From a virus: a stretch of DNA of 59,858 nt. A program made the translations under genes and the position numbers. Positions 8,091 through 14,616 of the stretch are shown here, piece by piece; position 1 is the stretch's first letter; every line of letters begins with the position of its first letter. Below the pieces are notes generated by a model. That model searched no databases and was not told the DNA's origin. It saw only the letters and a list, made by a program, of their open reading frames with translations. Location: the IMG/VR virus record IMGVR_UViG_3300015371_000038, positions 1-59,858 of that record. One strand, 5' to 3'.

Positions 8091-8365
8091 CGGGCAGCCT
8101 CCTCATCGAGAATGGCGAACACGCCGGGATGGGTCTGCGGGCTGCTATCCGCTAGGTAGTAGAAGTCAGTCAGCCGCTCCCGTATCCGCTCCACCGTGGC
8201 GCGGCGAGCAGCCGTGGCGATTGCTTCATGGTGGTCCGCTGCGAACAGTTTGCTTTCTGCTTCTGCTCGGCCTGCGGCACGCTCGGCAGCGAGGGCTGCG
8301 TCTAGGTCGTCTAGGTCGGACGGTGCGAGGTTATTGCGTAGTCGCCCCGCTGCCTCGTTGCTCAC
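8087..8365 (-). CDS. Hypothetical protein, 92 aa; paralogue of the protein at 15468
   Basis: It starts with GTG (MSNEAAGRLRNNLAPSD) and is largely helical. The segment RRATVERIRERL and the last residues ILDEEAAR match the product of 15468-15749 (RRATVERIRERW, ILDEEAAR) in the same order, and both begin with a similar EAA-RLR stretch. The two genes sit on opposite strands in opposite arms, so one is probably a translocated duplicate. Function unknown. Confidence 0.68.
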   Translation of the reverse strand: MSNEAAGRLRNNLAPSDLDDLDAALAAERAAGRAEAESKLFAADHHEAIATAARRATVERIRERLTDFYYLADSSPQTHPGVFAILDEEAAR

Positions 8366-8598
8366 AGTGTCACCTCACGAATGCGTCCCAAGTCCTCATG
8401 GGCCACGATCTGGTGAATGATCGTGGTCGGCTCGTCATCCACGATCCACCTCCGTATCGGGTCGCCACTCGCAAGGTCCGCAGAGAACGGCCACAGTTCG
8501 TAGCCGACCGGCTGCCCTTTCTTGTCGTTGCGCACCAGCAACAGGGTGATCTCCCGCACCTCAGCCCCGTACTGGTACGCGAACTTCCATACGTGCAT
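8362..8598 (-). CDS. Hypothetical protein, 78 aa
   Basis: It starts MHVWKFAYQYGAEVREITLL at 8598, one base into the upstream stop (TGATG) and after AGGAGGAC. The predicted fold is mostly beta, ending in a helix (IIHQIVAHEDLGRIREVTL). No family recognised. Confidence 0.64.
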   Translation of the reverse strand: MHVWKFAYQYGAEVREITLLLVRNDKKGQPVGYELWPFSADLASGDPIRRWIVDDEPTTIIHQIVAHEDLGRIREVTL

Positions 8599-8783
8599 CA
8601 GTCCTCCTGGCATTCAGCGCACATGTATCCCGTGCGTAACTCGTCATAGACCTCAATCTCCGCAGGGATGCGATTCACAAACCTGCCCGATCCGAAGTGC
8701 GTGGGCCGCTCGCATATCACGCACCACGTGCCCATATCGCGCCTACGAGGCGCGCGTGCCAACTCCTCGCGAGGCTCACTCAC
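8598..8783 (-). CDS. Small zinc-ribbon protein, 61 aa
   Basis: Two CxxC knuckles, CVIC near residue 21 and CAEC near residue 56, about 35 residues apart, are typical of a small treble-clef or ribbon protein. The ATG at 8783 gives MSEPREELARAPRRRD before the first knuckle; an internal ATG (MGTWCVICERP) is an alternative start. No enzymatic motif. Such proteins in phages often bind nucleic acid or host proteins. Confidence 0.64.
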   Translation of the reverse strand: MSEPREELARAPRRRDMGTWCVICERPTHFGSGRFVNRIPAEIEVYDELRTGYMCAECQED

Positions 8784-9046
8784 GACAGCCCTCGCAAGTC
8801 CGTGTGGCCTACCTCGACAGCGGTCACGGGCGAGGTCGTGATGGTGCGCACATCACGACCATCCAACGGTGGACCGTAGAACCACGCTGGATGTCCTACG
8901 CGCAACATGCCATGCGACCACAGCACACCACCCTGGGTTCGCAACGGGTGGATTGGATCGAGCACACCGTTGTGCTCGATGCGCCGCCAGGTGCGGTTGG
9001 TGTGGTCGATCTCGTACACGCTGTTGTCGGTGCGGATGACGATCAT
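8780..9046 (-). CDS. Hypothetical protein, 88 aa
   Basis: It starts MIVIRTDNSVYEIDHTNRTW after GAGGTG, with a TGATG overlap to the upstream gene. The repeated short strands (SVYEIDHTNRTWRRIEH, then GMLRVGHPAWFYGPPLDGRD) suggest a compact beta fold. Unrecognised. Confidence 0.64.
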   Translation of the reverse strand: MIVIRTDNSVYEIDHTNRTWRRIEHNGVLDPIHPLRTQGGVLWSHGMLRVGHPAWFYGPPLDGRDVRTITTSPVTAVEVGHTDLRGLS

Positions 9047-9324
9047 CAGAACACCTCGCTCTCATCGACGCCCAACTCGTAGGCGGCCTGCCTACGAGCG
9101 ATCTCCAGCGCATTGACCTGTGCCAAATGGGCGCACACCTGGCACAACTCGATCCAGCCTTGCGGCTTGACCCACGTCCACTCGGGATCGACAGGGTCGA
9201 TGTACTCCTCGCAGAACGTCGCATCGCTGGCGTTGGACTCGTAAACGAGGTGCTCTTTCGCATCCTCTGCCCGCTTCCCATCAACCGTGATCGGGAACTC
9301 GGGCACGAAGAACACGCGCTTCAT
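9046..9324 (-). CDS. Hypothetical protein, 92 aa
   Basis: The preferred start is MKRVFFVPEFPITVDGKRAE at 9324, because it overlaps the preceding small gene by four bases. The frame contains CQVC plus nearby His residues in the second half and a helical end (ARRQAAYELGVDESEVF). Function unknown. Confidence 0.63.
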   Translation of the reverse strand: MKRVFFVPEFPITVDGKRAEDAKEHLVYESNASDATFCEEYIDPVDPEWTWVKPQGWIELCQVCAHLAQVNALEIARRQAAYELGVDESEVF

Positions 9325-9470
9325 GGCAGCACCACCATCTCCGACTGATCCTTGATCTCGCGCATCCACTCTGCGATGGGCGTTTCACTGGCGACGATGA
9401 TGGCCTCGTCCTCGTCCTCCGCTTCGACCTCGATCCACTCTTGCACCATGCGAGTGATCTGATACCTCAT
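9321..9470 (-). CDS. Hypothetical protein, 49 aa
   Basis: Read directly from the sequence: MRYQITRMVQEWIEVEAEDE to the end EMVVLP. The ATG at 9470 and TGA at 9321 overlap the flanking genes by four bases each, which argues that it is translated. The first residues resemble the start of the product of 9661-9858 (MRYYVITYS). Function unknown. Confidence 0.62.
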   Translation of the reverse strand: MRYQITRMVQEWIEVEAEDEDEAIIVASETPIAEWMREIKDQSEMVVLP

Positions 9471-9664
9471 GCGAACGCCTCGCCTTCCTCGATCACGTCC
9501 GCAGCGATGAACTTCTCGACCGGGTACAAGAACTGACCGCCTACCTTGAGGTACTGCCAGTCCACGAAGAGGCCGCGCATCCCTTCGCTGATGCCATCCG
9601 CCGCCGCCCCCTCATTCACTGCGTCTACGGCGACCTGAATGGTGGCGATGTAGACCTTCCTCAT
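9467..9664 (-). CDS. Hypothetical protein, 65 aa
   Basis: It starts MRKVYIATIQVAVDAVNEGA after GGGAGG. The predicted beta-alpha fold is built around an N-terminal strand and an acidic C-terminus. With the genes at 9321 and 9661 it forms a run of three similar-sized proteins starting MR(K/Y) plus a strand, possibly an old tandem duplication. Function unknown. Confidence 0.64.
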   Translation of the reverse strand: MRKVYIATIQVAVDAVNEGAAADGISEGMRGLFVDWQYLKVGGQFLYPVEKFIAADVIEEGEAFA

Positions 9665-9858
9665 GCGAAGTACCTCCCGTGCGTCTTCTGCATCTGATCC
9701 AACGAGGCCGCGCGGAACAGCGTGTCCTCGACATCGGGATCGAACTGATGGCTGTCACTCAGTTCACGCAGCGCCTCAATGGCATCCTGCTGCTGCTGAT
9801 AGGTCTCGATGCGCTGCGTCCCTGACGAGCGCGAGTAGGTGATGACGTAGTACCTCAT
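9661..9858 (-). CDS. Hypothetical protein, 65 aa
   Basis: It starts MRYYVITYSRSSGTQRIETY with GGAGG upstream, then a Gln-rich turn (QQQQDAIEALRELSD) and a helical C-terminus. It overlaps both neighbours by four bases. Function unknown. Confidence 0.64.
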   Translation of the reverse strand: MRYYVITYSRSSGTQRIETYQQQQDAIEALRELSDSHQFDPDVEDTLFRAASLDQMQKTHGRYFA

Positions 9859-10070
9859 ATCGCCTCCAGTTCATCCTCGAACGCATGAGCGGTGAAGCCC
9901 TCATCGAACTCCAGCGCGTACATGGGTCCGACCTCATCCTCGTCAACCTCGATCACGTCGAACAACTGACGCACGATGCGGGCGGGCCTGCCGCTCAACA
10001 TGTGCAGTTCCTCGTCGTCCTGGCCGCTATAGCGGAACGTCACGAGCGTGCCTACGACGAAGGCGCTCAT
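9855..10070 (-). CDS. Hypothetical acidic protein, 71 aa
   Basis: The start is MSAFVVGTLVTFRYSGQDDE at 10070, after AAGGAG and overlapping the upstream gene by four bases. It is strongly acidic (FDVIEVDEDEVGPMYALEFD) and probably a small beta barrel. No family recognised; it could be a charge mimic or regulator, but nothing shows this. Confidence 0.63.
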   Translation of the reverse strand: MSAFVVGTLVTFRYSGQDDEELHMLSGRPARIVRQLFDVIEVDEDEVGPMYALEFDEGFTAHAFEDELEAI

Positions 10071-10327
10071 TGCTCCTTCACCCATACTGAACGGTGCGAG
10101 GTTCGCCCTGCGATCTGCTCGCCTTGCTTCTCTTCCGTACCAATCGTGTACTCGTAGACTCCGTATTCCTCAGTCGGCTCAGGCGGGGCCGCGTCACGGA
10201 TCAGTTGGATGGCTGCCTCGCGATCAAACACAATCGCCCACGGCAGCGACCAGCCCTCGTAGTCATACGCGCAGATCACGACGTATACACGTGCGTATGG
10301 CGCGCCGACTCGCTGCGAGCCATTCAT
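10067..10327 (-). CDS. Hypothetical protein, 86 aa
   Basis: The start is MNGSQRVGAPYARVYVVICA at 10327 after GAAGGAGG. The predicted strand VYVVICAYDYEG is followed by a helix (REAAIQLIRDAA) and a basic C-terminus. It overlaps both neighbours. Function unknown. Confidence 0.63.
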   Translation of the reverse strand: MNGSQRVGAPYARVYVVICAYDYEGWSLPWAIVFDREAAIQLIRDAAPPEPTEEYGVYEYTIGTEEKQGEQIAGRTSHRSVWVKEQ

Positions 10328-10617
10328 GCGACCTCCTTCGTGTACCACTTGTGCCAACGAGCGGTGGGATTCGCATCATCGAGGTACGAGAAGCACAGAC
10401 TGTCCACCGCACCATCGAGTCCCTCGTTGAGCAGCGAGTACCACCACACGAAGACGACCTCGCCTACGAGCGGAATGGACCGCATCCACTCCGTCAAACG
10501 ACGGGCGCGCGCCTCCTTGCGCTTGAGGACAGCCACGCGTGCATCGAACAGCGCCCGCGATGGCGTACCAACGGGTCCAGCGATGCGATCTGTGAGTTCG
10601 TCAAACGGGATCAGCAT
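10324..10617 (-). CDS. Hypothetical protein, 97 aa
   Basis: The start is MLIPFDELTDRIAGPVGTPS at 10617 after AAGGAGAG. A basic helix (DARVAVLKRKEARARRLTEW) precedes an aromatic segment (GEVVFVWWYSLLNEGLDGAV). The longer frame upstream is a shadow. Function unknown. Confidence 0.63.
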   Translation of the reverse strand: MLIPFDELTDRIAGPVGTPSRALFDARVAVLKRKEARARRLTEWMRSIPLVGEVVFVWWYSLLNEGLDGAVDSLCFSYLDDANPTARWHKWYTKEVA

Positions 10618-10772
10618 GGCTCTCCTTTCTGGTTGTCCATGAGCCAGCGTCCCCAGCGGGTATTGACCCACCAGTTCATCACGCGACATGCACCCGCATG
10701 ACCCGTGACCACGCAAACGCGGTCGAATCCGTACTCGACCCATTCGCTGAGGTACACCGCGACCCTAACCAT
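10611..10772 (-). CDS. Hypothetical protein, 53 aa
   Basis: The start is MVRVAVYLSEWVEYGFDRVC at 10772 after AAAGGAGC. It ends WLMDNQKGEPC and overlaps the next gene by 7 bases. It is the first gene of the leftward block that follows intergenic element A. Function unknown. Confidence 0.6.
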   Translation of the reverse strand: MVRVAVYLSEWVEYGFDRVCVVTGHAGACRVMNWWVNTRWGRWLMDNQKGEPC

Positions 10773-11031
10773 CGCGCTCCTTTCGCTTCTGCACCCACTT
10801 GGGCGGTCCTGGGCGTACCCTCCGCCAACCGTGTGTGCCTGTGCGGCCATTGCCATAGCGTACGGGTGGCCGACCCGTGCGCGGTACGAGCAACACCCGT
10901 GTGTTGCTAACCATTCGCGTGACCTCGCGATACGTGGTGCGCGTCCCTACGAGGGTGCCGCGCGTTCAGGTGGCAGAACAGCACGCAGCGACACGCGCGG
11001 TGTGCGCGTGGTGCGTGCTGCTGCCGTGCGA
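10773..11031. other. Intergenic region holding repeat element A
   Basis: About 260 bases without a convincing gene. The right-hand part is element A, described separately. The left-hand part, about 170 bases, is the untranslated leader of the leftward genes starting at 10772. It contains a hairpin-prone stretch near 10885-10910 in which AACACCCGTGTGTTGCT can fold on itself. No further promoter is clear. Confidence 0.5.
10945..11025 (-). promoter_or_regulatory. Intergenic two-hairpin element, copy A
   Basis: On the minus strand, read 5' to 3', a long GC-rich hairpin is bounded by GGCAG (11025) and CTGCC (10972). A 14-base linker follows, then CCCTCGTAGGG, a mini-hairpin with a conserved TCGTA loop. 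The hairpin begins 6 bases after the stop of the upstream gene. Copies B and C keep both boxes, the 14-base linker and the 6-base offset while the stem sequence differs. A terminator joined to a promoter or operator is the likeliest reading. Confidence 0.6.
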
Positions 11032-11271
11032 TTACCGCGACCGCCGTGTGCGGCGTGCGGGTTCTGGCGCGGTGATGCTCTGCACCAGCGCATCGACCGC
11101 ATCGGACTCGTCATCGCGCAGCGTCACCGCGACGACCTTGTTGTCACGAACGGCAGTCGCCTTGGCCTGTGGCTGCCCGAGAGCACCCACGCTCGGCTCG
11201 ACTGTGACCGTGATGCCAAGCGCTTCGAGCGCCTGGACTGGATTGAGCACGAAGTTGACGGTGTTACTCAC
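11032..11271 (-). CDS. Hypothetical protein, 79 aa
   Basis: It starts with GTG (MSNTVNFVLNPVQALEALGI) after GAGGAGG, overlapping the upstream gene by 8 bases. A small alpha/beta core ends in a basic Arg-rich tail (EPARRTRRSR) that could contact nucleic acid. Last gene before element A. Function unknown. Confidence 0.64.
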   Translation of the reverse strand: MSNTVNFVLNPVQALEALGITVTVEPSVGALGQPQAKATAVRDNKVVAVTLRDDESDAVDALVQSITAPEPARRTRRSR

Positions 11272-11662
11272 GGCTGATGTCCTCCTCGATCTTGCGGGCC
11301 AGGCCGCTCATCGTGTTGAGCATGAACTGGAGTGGATCGCCATCTGCCGCCTGCATGGCAGGCGAATCGAAGGTGTCGTACTCGGCACGCCCTTCGAGCA
11401 CCGCTTTGAGTTCAGCGATGCACTTGTCGATGTCCTGCTCCGCGATGCCAACCACGTCCGTCCACGACTGAACGTTGCCGTCCTCGTCGCTGACGAAGGC
11501 GAGCGTCTCGGGTCGTCCCGTGTCAAACGCAGACGGAATGGACGAGATTCGGTAGTACGAGACCGTCCCGTCCTCAGCGGTGTCACGCACCACCGCGTAG
11601 TACGCCAAGAGCATCGCTGGGTTGGCGCTCGGTCCCACGATTACGTCGAGCGTGTGCTTCAT
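11264..11662 (-). CDS. Hypothetical protein, 132 aa
   Basis: The start is MKHTLDVIVGPSANPAMLLA at 11662 after AGGTGG. The product has an N-terminal beta-rich part (YYAVVRDTAEDGTVSYYRIS) and a helical C-terminal part (LQFMLNTMSGLARKIEEDIS). The upstream extension of the frame is a shadow. No family recognised. Confidence 0.65.
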   Translation of the reverse strand: MKHTLDVIVGPSANPAMLLAYYAVVRDTAEDGTVSYYRISSIPSAFDTGRPETLAFVSDEDGNVQSWTDVVGIAEQDIDKCIAELKAVLEGRAEYDTFDSPAMQAADGDPLQFMLNTMSGLARKIEEDISRE

Positions 11663-11664
11663 CG

Positions 11665-11901
11665 TCAGGCCACCTTTCGGATGTTGTGCCAACGAACGCG
11701 CGGCTGGAAGAAGCCGCGCTTGACGCGAACGGTCTCGCCTTCCTGCAAGTTGACCTTGCGGACGACGCTCTCCGTGTCGCCATTGGTGAACTGCGTCCAC
11801 TCATCGAGCGCGACCTCGATCTCGCGCACCTCACCGGACACCGGCCTTACGAGCAGTACGACCGTGCCATTCGTGTTCTGAGTCACCGTGGTGTACCTCA
11901 T
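11665..11901 (-). CDS. Hypothetical protein, 78 aa
   Basis: The start is taken as MRYTTVTQNTNGTVVLLVRP at 11901; an upstream ATG at 11913 (MCVWMRYTT) is possible and neither has a strong ribosome-binding site. The product is beta-rich with a basic C-terminus (VKRGFFQPRVRWHNIRKVA). It directly follows element B, only about 26 bases from its conserved box, so its leader would be short. Function unknown. Confidence 0.62.
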   Translation of the reverse strand: MRYTTVTQNTNGTVVLLVRPVSGEVREIEVALDEWTQFTNGDTESVVRKVNLQEGETVRVKRGFFQPRVRWHNIRKVA

Positions 11902-11926
11902 CCATACGCACATTGCCGCTACACGT

Positions 11927-11987
11927 CCTACGAGGGCGCGTCGTGGCGTAGTGGCAGAACCCGCGCGTGCGCAGCGCGGGTGTGCCA
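11927..11987 (-). promoter_or_regulatory. Intergenic two-hairpin element, copy B
   Basis: Minus strand: hairpin TGGCA-ACCCGCGC...GCGCGGGT-TGCCA, a 14-base linker, then CCCTCGTAGG. It starts 6 bases past the stop of the gene at 11994-12230. The stem differs from copies A and C, but the boundary boxes TCTGCCAC and CCCTCGTA are the same. The box lies about 26 bases before the start of the next leftward gene, consistent with a promoter or leader element. Confidence 0.6.
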
Positions 11988-11993
11988 TGTGAC

Positions 11994-12230
11994 CTACGGG
12001 TAGCAGCACCAGTGCTGCACCTCGTCATCCATCTCACGCGCGATCTCCGCGTTGGATGGGACAGCGAGATCACGCTCGATCTCGCGCTGGACTGCGGCAC
12101 GCTCACTCGACCGCACCCAACGGATGCGTGGCAAGCACCAATCGCACCTGCGTGAGCAGGCACGAGCGTGCGGCGGGTAGTACCCGCGTGACGCGCCGCG
12201 TGGCTGCATGTAGTCGAATGAGCGTGCCAT
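11994..12230 (-). CDS. Hypothetical Cys-rich basic protein, 78 aa
   Basis: The start is MARSFDYMQPRGASRGYYPP at 12230, with AGGAGGACTG just ahead. The first half is basic and holds CSRRCDWC; the end has WCCYP, so a small metal site is possible. The longer frame upstream is a shadow. Function unknown. Confidence 0.64.
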   Translation of the reverse strand: MARSFDYMQPRGASRGYYPPHARACSRRCDWCLPRIRWVRSSERAAVQREIERDLAVPSNAEIAREMDDEVQHWCCYP

Positions 12231-12238
12231 CAGTCCTC

Positions 12239-12724
12239 CTAGTCGGCTACCGGAACAGGCGAGGCGGGCAGGTCCGCGCCCAGGCGGACCCGCTCGGCCA
12301 ACTGCCACATCGCGATCCAATCGGCCTTCGGGAACAGGCCCGCGAACCGCTCGTACAGGCGGTTCTGCTCGATGTCGGCCTTCGCCTTGCGCACGATCAC
12401 GTGCTGCTCGTGAATGGCGACCTGCACATCGGTCGGATCGAACCACTCACCGCAAGCCCCGCATTCCTCCACGAGGCCCTGCTCCTGCAAGAGTTGCATC
12501 GCCTCTTGCTCATCGCCCTCTGCCTGGGCGAGTGCATCCTCAGCCGCTCCCCAGAAGCCGTAGTCCTCAGCGACCACCATGCCATCGGGCAGCGCGATGC
12601 CAAGCGGATCACTGGGCTCGCTTGCCGCAGCCATGACTGGCTCGATCACAATGGACCCATCCAACGCACCAAGCGTCAGGTGGGCGGTGTTGACGAGGTC
12701 GCGTAGTCGTGCGAACTGTGCCAT
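12239..12724 (-). CDS. Hypothetical protein, 161 aa, with CxxC
   Basis: The start is MAQFARLRDLVNTAHLTLGA at 12724, with GAGGAG 8 bases ahead. The middle is acidic (EDALAQAEGDEQEAMQLLQE). A CGACGEWFDPTDV knuckle near residue 90 and a nearby HEQH suggest a zinc site. First gene of the block after element C. Unrecognised. Confidence 0.66.
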   Translation of the reverse strand: MAQFARLRDLVNTAHLTLGALDGSIVIEPVMAAASEPSDPLGIALPDGMVVAEDYGFWGAAEDALAQAEGDEQEAMQLLQEQGLVEECGACGEWFDPTDVQVAIHEQHVIVRKAKADIEQNRLYERFAGLFPKADWIAMWQLAERVRLGADLPASPVPVAD

Positions 12725-12799
12725 TTCACGGTTCTCCTCAGCGGTCAGATGTACAACAACGTCGCCCGCGCCTCGCGTGTGACCGCACACCACACGAGG

Positions 12800-12859
12800 C
12801 CCTTACGAGGGCGTGCTGTGTCGAGGTGGCAGACCGCGCCCGCGAGGGGCGCGGCTGCC
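12800..12859 (-). promoter_or_regulatory. Intergenic two-hairpin element, copy C
   Basis: Minus strand: hairpin GGCAG-CCGCGCCC...GGGCGCGG-TCTGCC, a 14-base linker, then GCCCTCGTAAGGGC, which is itself a small stem. It starts 6 bases beyond the stop of the gene at 12866-13093, as in copies A and B. A further stem (CCTCGTGTG with CACGCGAGG) lies downstream in the leader of the gene at 12724. Confidence 0.6.
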
Positions 12860-12865
12860 TGTGGG

Positions 12866-13093
12866 CTACTTGGCCGCCTGATGGCCGCCATCATCGACGC
12901 CGTGGACGCTGGCGCGCTTCTCGCTGCGCAGCAGGCGACCGCAGCCGCCGTCGGCGGTGCAAGCGAAGCGGCGACCGTCGGGCTTGCCGGACGGGCCGAT
13001 GTGAACGTCAGCCGCCTGCGCGGTGACGGGCGCGACCTGCGCCTTGAGCGTGGCGATCTCGGCCATGAGGTCTGCGATGGTGACGCGTGGCAT
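12866..13093 (-). CDS. Hypothetical protein with helical N-terminus and Cys pair, 75 aa
   Basis: The start is MPRVTIADLMAEIATLKAQV at 13093, with GAGG 6 bases ahead. The N-terminal 25 residues form a likely coiled coil (DLMAEIATLKAQV). A central FACTADGGCGRLL places two cysteines 7 apart. It is the first gene of the leftward arm and lies across the TGTACA-box region from the Phd-like gene. It could be an early regulator, but no DNA-binding fold is evident. Confidence 0.64.
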   Translation of the reverse strand: MPRVTIADLMAEIATLKAQVAPVTAQAADVHIGPSGKPDGRRFACTADGGCGRLLRSEKRASVHGVDDGGHQAAK

Positions 13094-13116
13094 GGTGTAC
13101 CTCGTGCTGGTCGGAG

Positions 13117-13144
13117 TGGGTAGTTCCTCTCCGTTGGGTAGTTC
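13117..13144. repeat. Direct repeat TGGGTAGTTC x2
   Basis: Two perfect copies of TGGGTAGTTC lie at 13117-13126 and 13135-13144, 18 bases apart start to start, in the leader of the leftward gene at 13093. The spacing is close to two helical turns, which could suit a protein bound on one face. On the minus strand the same bases encode a short MNYPTERNYP open stretch, so a leader peptide is an alternative explanation. No more can be said. Confidence 0.35.
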
Positions 13145-13225
13145 ATGGGCCTCTGCCCACCCTGTTGCAAACCCCGGTGCGAGGTGGCGGCTTCGAGCGG
13201 GGTTAGAAAATCCCGGCCCCACATC

Positions 13226-13321
13226 TGTACAACCCCCGCCCCCAGGTGGCCGTTCTGTACAGACCTCTCTCCCCAAATGTACAAGCGGCTGATCTGTACA
13301 GATGGCCCCCGGAAATGTACA
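13226..13321. promoter_or_regulatory. Array of five TGTACA operator boxes
   Basis: TGTACA occurs at 13226, 13256, 13278, 13295 and 13316, that is five times in 96 bases. The fourth copy sits in a perfect 12-base palindrome ATCTGTACAGAT. A sixth copy lies at 12750 in the leader of a leftward gene. TGTACA is the core of the known E. coli YefM-YoeB operator, and the gene immediately downstream encodes a Phd/YefM-family protein. The two right-hand boxes coincide with the -35 and -10 regions of its promoter. Confidence 0.7.
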
Positions 13322-13323
13322 AT
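13295..13323 (+). promoter_or_regulatory. Promoter of the Phd/YefM-like gene, probably leaderless
   Basis: A -35-like TGTACA (13295-13300) is separated by exactly 17 bases from a -10-like TACAAT (13318-13323). The ATG at 13332 lies 8 bases beyond the -10, where transcription would be expected to begin, and no ribosome-binding site precedes it. Both hexamers overlap TGTACA boxes, so the encoded protein would block its own promoter. Confidence 0.6.
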
Positions 13324-13331
13324 CCGCTTTC

Positions 13332-13577
13332 ATGGAGCGGATGGATGTGACCCAGGCCCGCAAGCAGTTCAGCCAGGTGCTGGAACTGGCAGCGGCGGGC
13401 ACCACCACGGTCATCAGCAAGCGGGGCAAGGATGTGGCGTGGGTCACGCCGGTCCCCAATGCGAAGGAGGCGGTCTATCAGCCCAAGAGCCCGGACACCA
13501 GCAGCGAGGCCCAGGAAATCCAGCGCCGGAGAGATGCGCTGTTGAAGAGCATCAATGCCAGAGGTGCACCCAAGTGA
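13332..13577 (+). CDS. Orphan Phd/YefM-family antitoxin-like repressor
   Basis: 81 residues starting MERMDVTQARKQFSQVLELA. The N-terminal 45 residues match the Phd/YefM DNA-binding and dimerisation domain: an alpha-helix with xRxxFSxVLE, a turn with AAGTTTVISKRGK, and a final strand DVAWVTPVP. The C-terminal tail, which in toxin-antitoxin pairs wraps the toxin, is polar and helical (SEAQEIQRRRDALLKSINA). No Doc- or YoeB-like toxin follows; the next gene (GTGA overlap) encodes an unrelated 237-residue protein. Known family members bind TGTACA-core palindromes, and five such boxes precede this gene. A role as a phage regulator of the divergent arms is inferred. An internal ATG at 13341 with GGAG upstream is an alternative start. 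Confidence 0.78.
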   Translation: MERMDVTQARKQFSQVLELAAAGTTTVISKRGKDVAWVTPVPNAKEAVYQPKSPDTSSEAQEIQRRRDALLKSINARGAPK

Positions 13578-14287
13578 GAAATTTCTTCACCAACACCACC
13601 AACCAGCCCGAACTCTTTTTGAGCCCGCCCGCGCTGGAGATCGACCCCAAGTTCGATGACTACCTGACCACCCTGACCGAGGGCGTGGCCGAGCGCTGGG
13701 CCAAGGCTCGCAAGCAGACCGCCTACCTGACCCAGGTGCAGCAGACCGGGGTCAACGCCGCCGCCACCACCGATCTGCTGGCCCGCGTCAAGGCCGAGGT
13801 CGAATCGCTGGAGCGGGTGGACACCGAGGTCGAGAAGGTGCGCAAGGTACTGGCCTACGGCTGTGAGCCGACCACCCCACCCCAGACTTGGTGGTGCGGT
13901 TACCTGGAAGACCCCAAGGGTCGATACGCCAACGAGACCTGGCCCAGCCTGAACCTCAAGCAGGCCACCCCCGGCGAGCGCGTCACCGCCTCGACGTTCG
14001 CGGTGTACCTGTCCTACGGTCAGGGCACCCCGCTGGAGTACACCAGCAGCCTGATCTTCTCCAGTGCGGTGCCGGTCGAGGTGCTGAACGCCTACGCCGC
14101 CACCAAGGGCCTGTTCGAGGGGGTGCGGGTCTACTCGCCCGATCCCGCCGACTTCAAGCAGTTGGCCAACCCGATTCCGCATGACCCGGTGCTGATCGGG
14201 CGGCTGTTCGTGGCGGGCCGCACCCACTACTTCGAGATCGCGCGCTGGGACATCGACTCCGACCTGGCCGAGTTGTTCAGCCGATGA
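13574..14287 (+). CDS. Hypothetical protein, 237 aa
   Basis: It starts with GTG (VRNFFTNTTNQPELFLSPPA), overlapping the Phd-like stop by four bases. The N-terminal half is a long helix (GVAERWAKARKQTAYLTQVQ, then ARVKAEVESLERVDTEVEKV). A globular beta-rich half follows, with TWWCGYLEDPKG and GRTHYFEIARWD. It is not a recognisable toxin of the Doc, RelE or YoeB type. The longer frame beginning at 13145 spans the control region and is not used. Tight coupling to the Phd-like gene suggests joint expression. Confidence 0.7.
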   Translation: MRNFFTNTTNQPELFLSPPALEIDPKFDDYLTTLTEGVAERWAKARKQTAYLTQVQQTGVNAAATTDLLARVKAEVESLERVDTEVEKVRKVLAYGCEPTTPPQTWWCGYLEDPKGRYANETWPSLNLKQATPGERVTASTFAVYLSYGQGTPLEYTSSLIFSSAVPVEVLNAYAATKGLFEGVRVYSPDPADFKQLANPIPHDPVLIGRLFVAGRTHYFEIARWDIDSDLAELFSR

Positions 14288-14616
14288 GCGACGACGTATT
14301 CACCTACGTTACCGAGGCAAATACCGTCTTCGAGGTGGAACTGACCGACTACCAAGCCTCGATCTTGGGCGTGTTCAGCCAGGCAGCCGAAACGAGGCGG
14401 CGCTACGCCAAAAAGCCCCGCGTCTTGAAGCAGATGCGGGACGACGTAGCGGACTACGTCAAGGCCCACCCCGGTCGCCAAATGGGGGCCGGAGCGTGGG
14501 TGGTGGACCCCAACTCCACCTTCTGGAACACCAAGTCCAAGACCTACGTCAGCACCAGCGCCAACACTGGCATGGCCCCCACCTTCACCAAGATATTGGT
14601 CACGGAGGAGATATGA
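14284..14616 (+). CDS. Hypothetical protein, 110 aa
   Basis: It starts MSDDVFTYVTEANTVFEVEL with ATGA overlap to the upstream gene. A basic central helix (ETRRRYAKKPRVLKQMRDDV) precedes a polar Ser/Thr-rich end. No family recognised. Third gene of the Phd-like transcription unit. Confidence 0.67.
   Translation: MSDDVFTYVTEANTVFEVELTDYQASILGVFSQAAETRRRYAKKPRVLKQMRDDVADYVKAHPGRQMGAGAWVVDPNSTFWNTKSKTYVSTSANTGMAPTFTKILVTEEI

Noticed and set aside
11941-11990. TGGCGTAGTGG resembling a tRNA box A in element B
   Set aside because: No T-arm or acceptor pairing exists nearby, and the other two copies of the element do not keep this string.
12745-13284. Long minus-strand frames across the control region (MYIWGERSVQ and the extension to 13459)
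   Set aside because: They run through the TGTACA boxes and the Phd-like gene. Only the part starting at 13093 has a good start signal and plausible composition.
13145-13573. N-terminal extension of the 237-residue protein on the plus strand
   Set aside because: It would read through the promoter, operator boxes and the whole Phd-like gene; the GTG at 13574 with GTGA overlap is far more likely.
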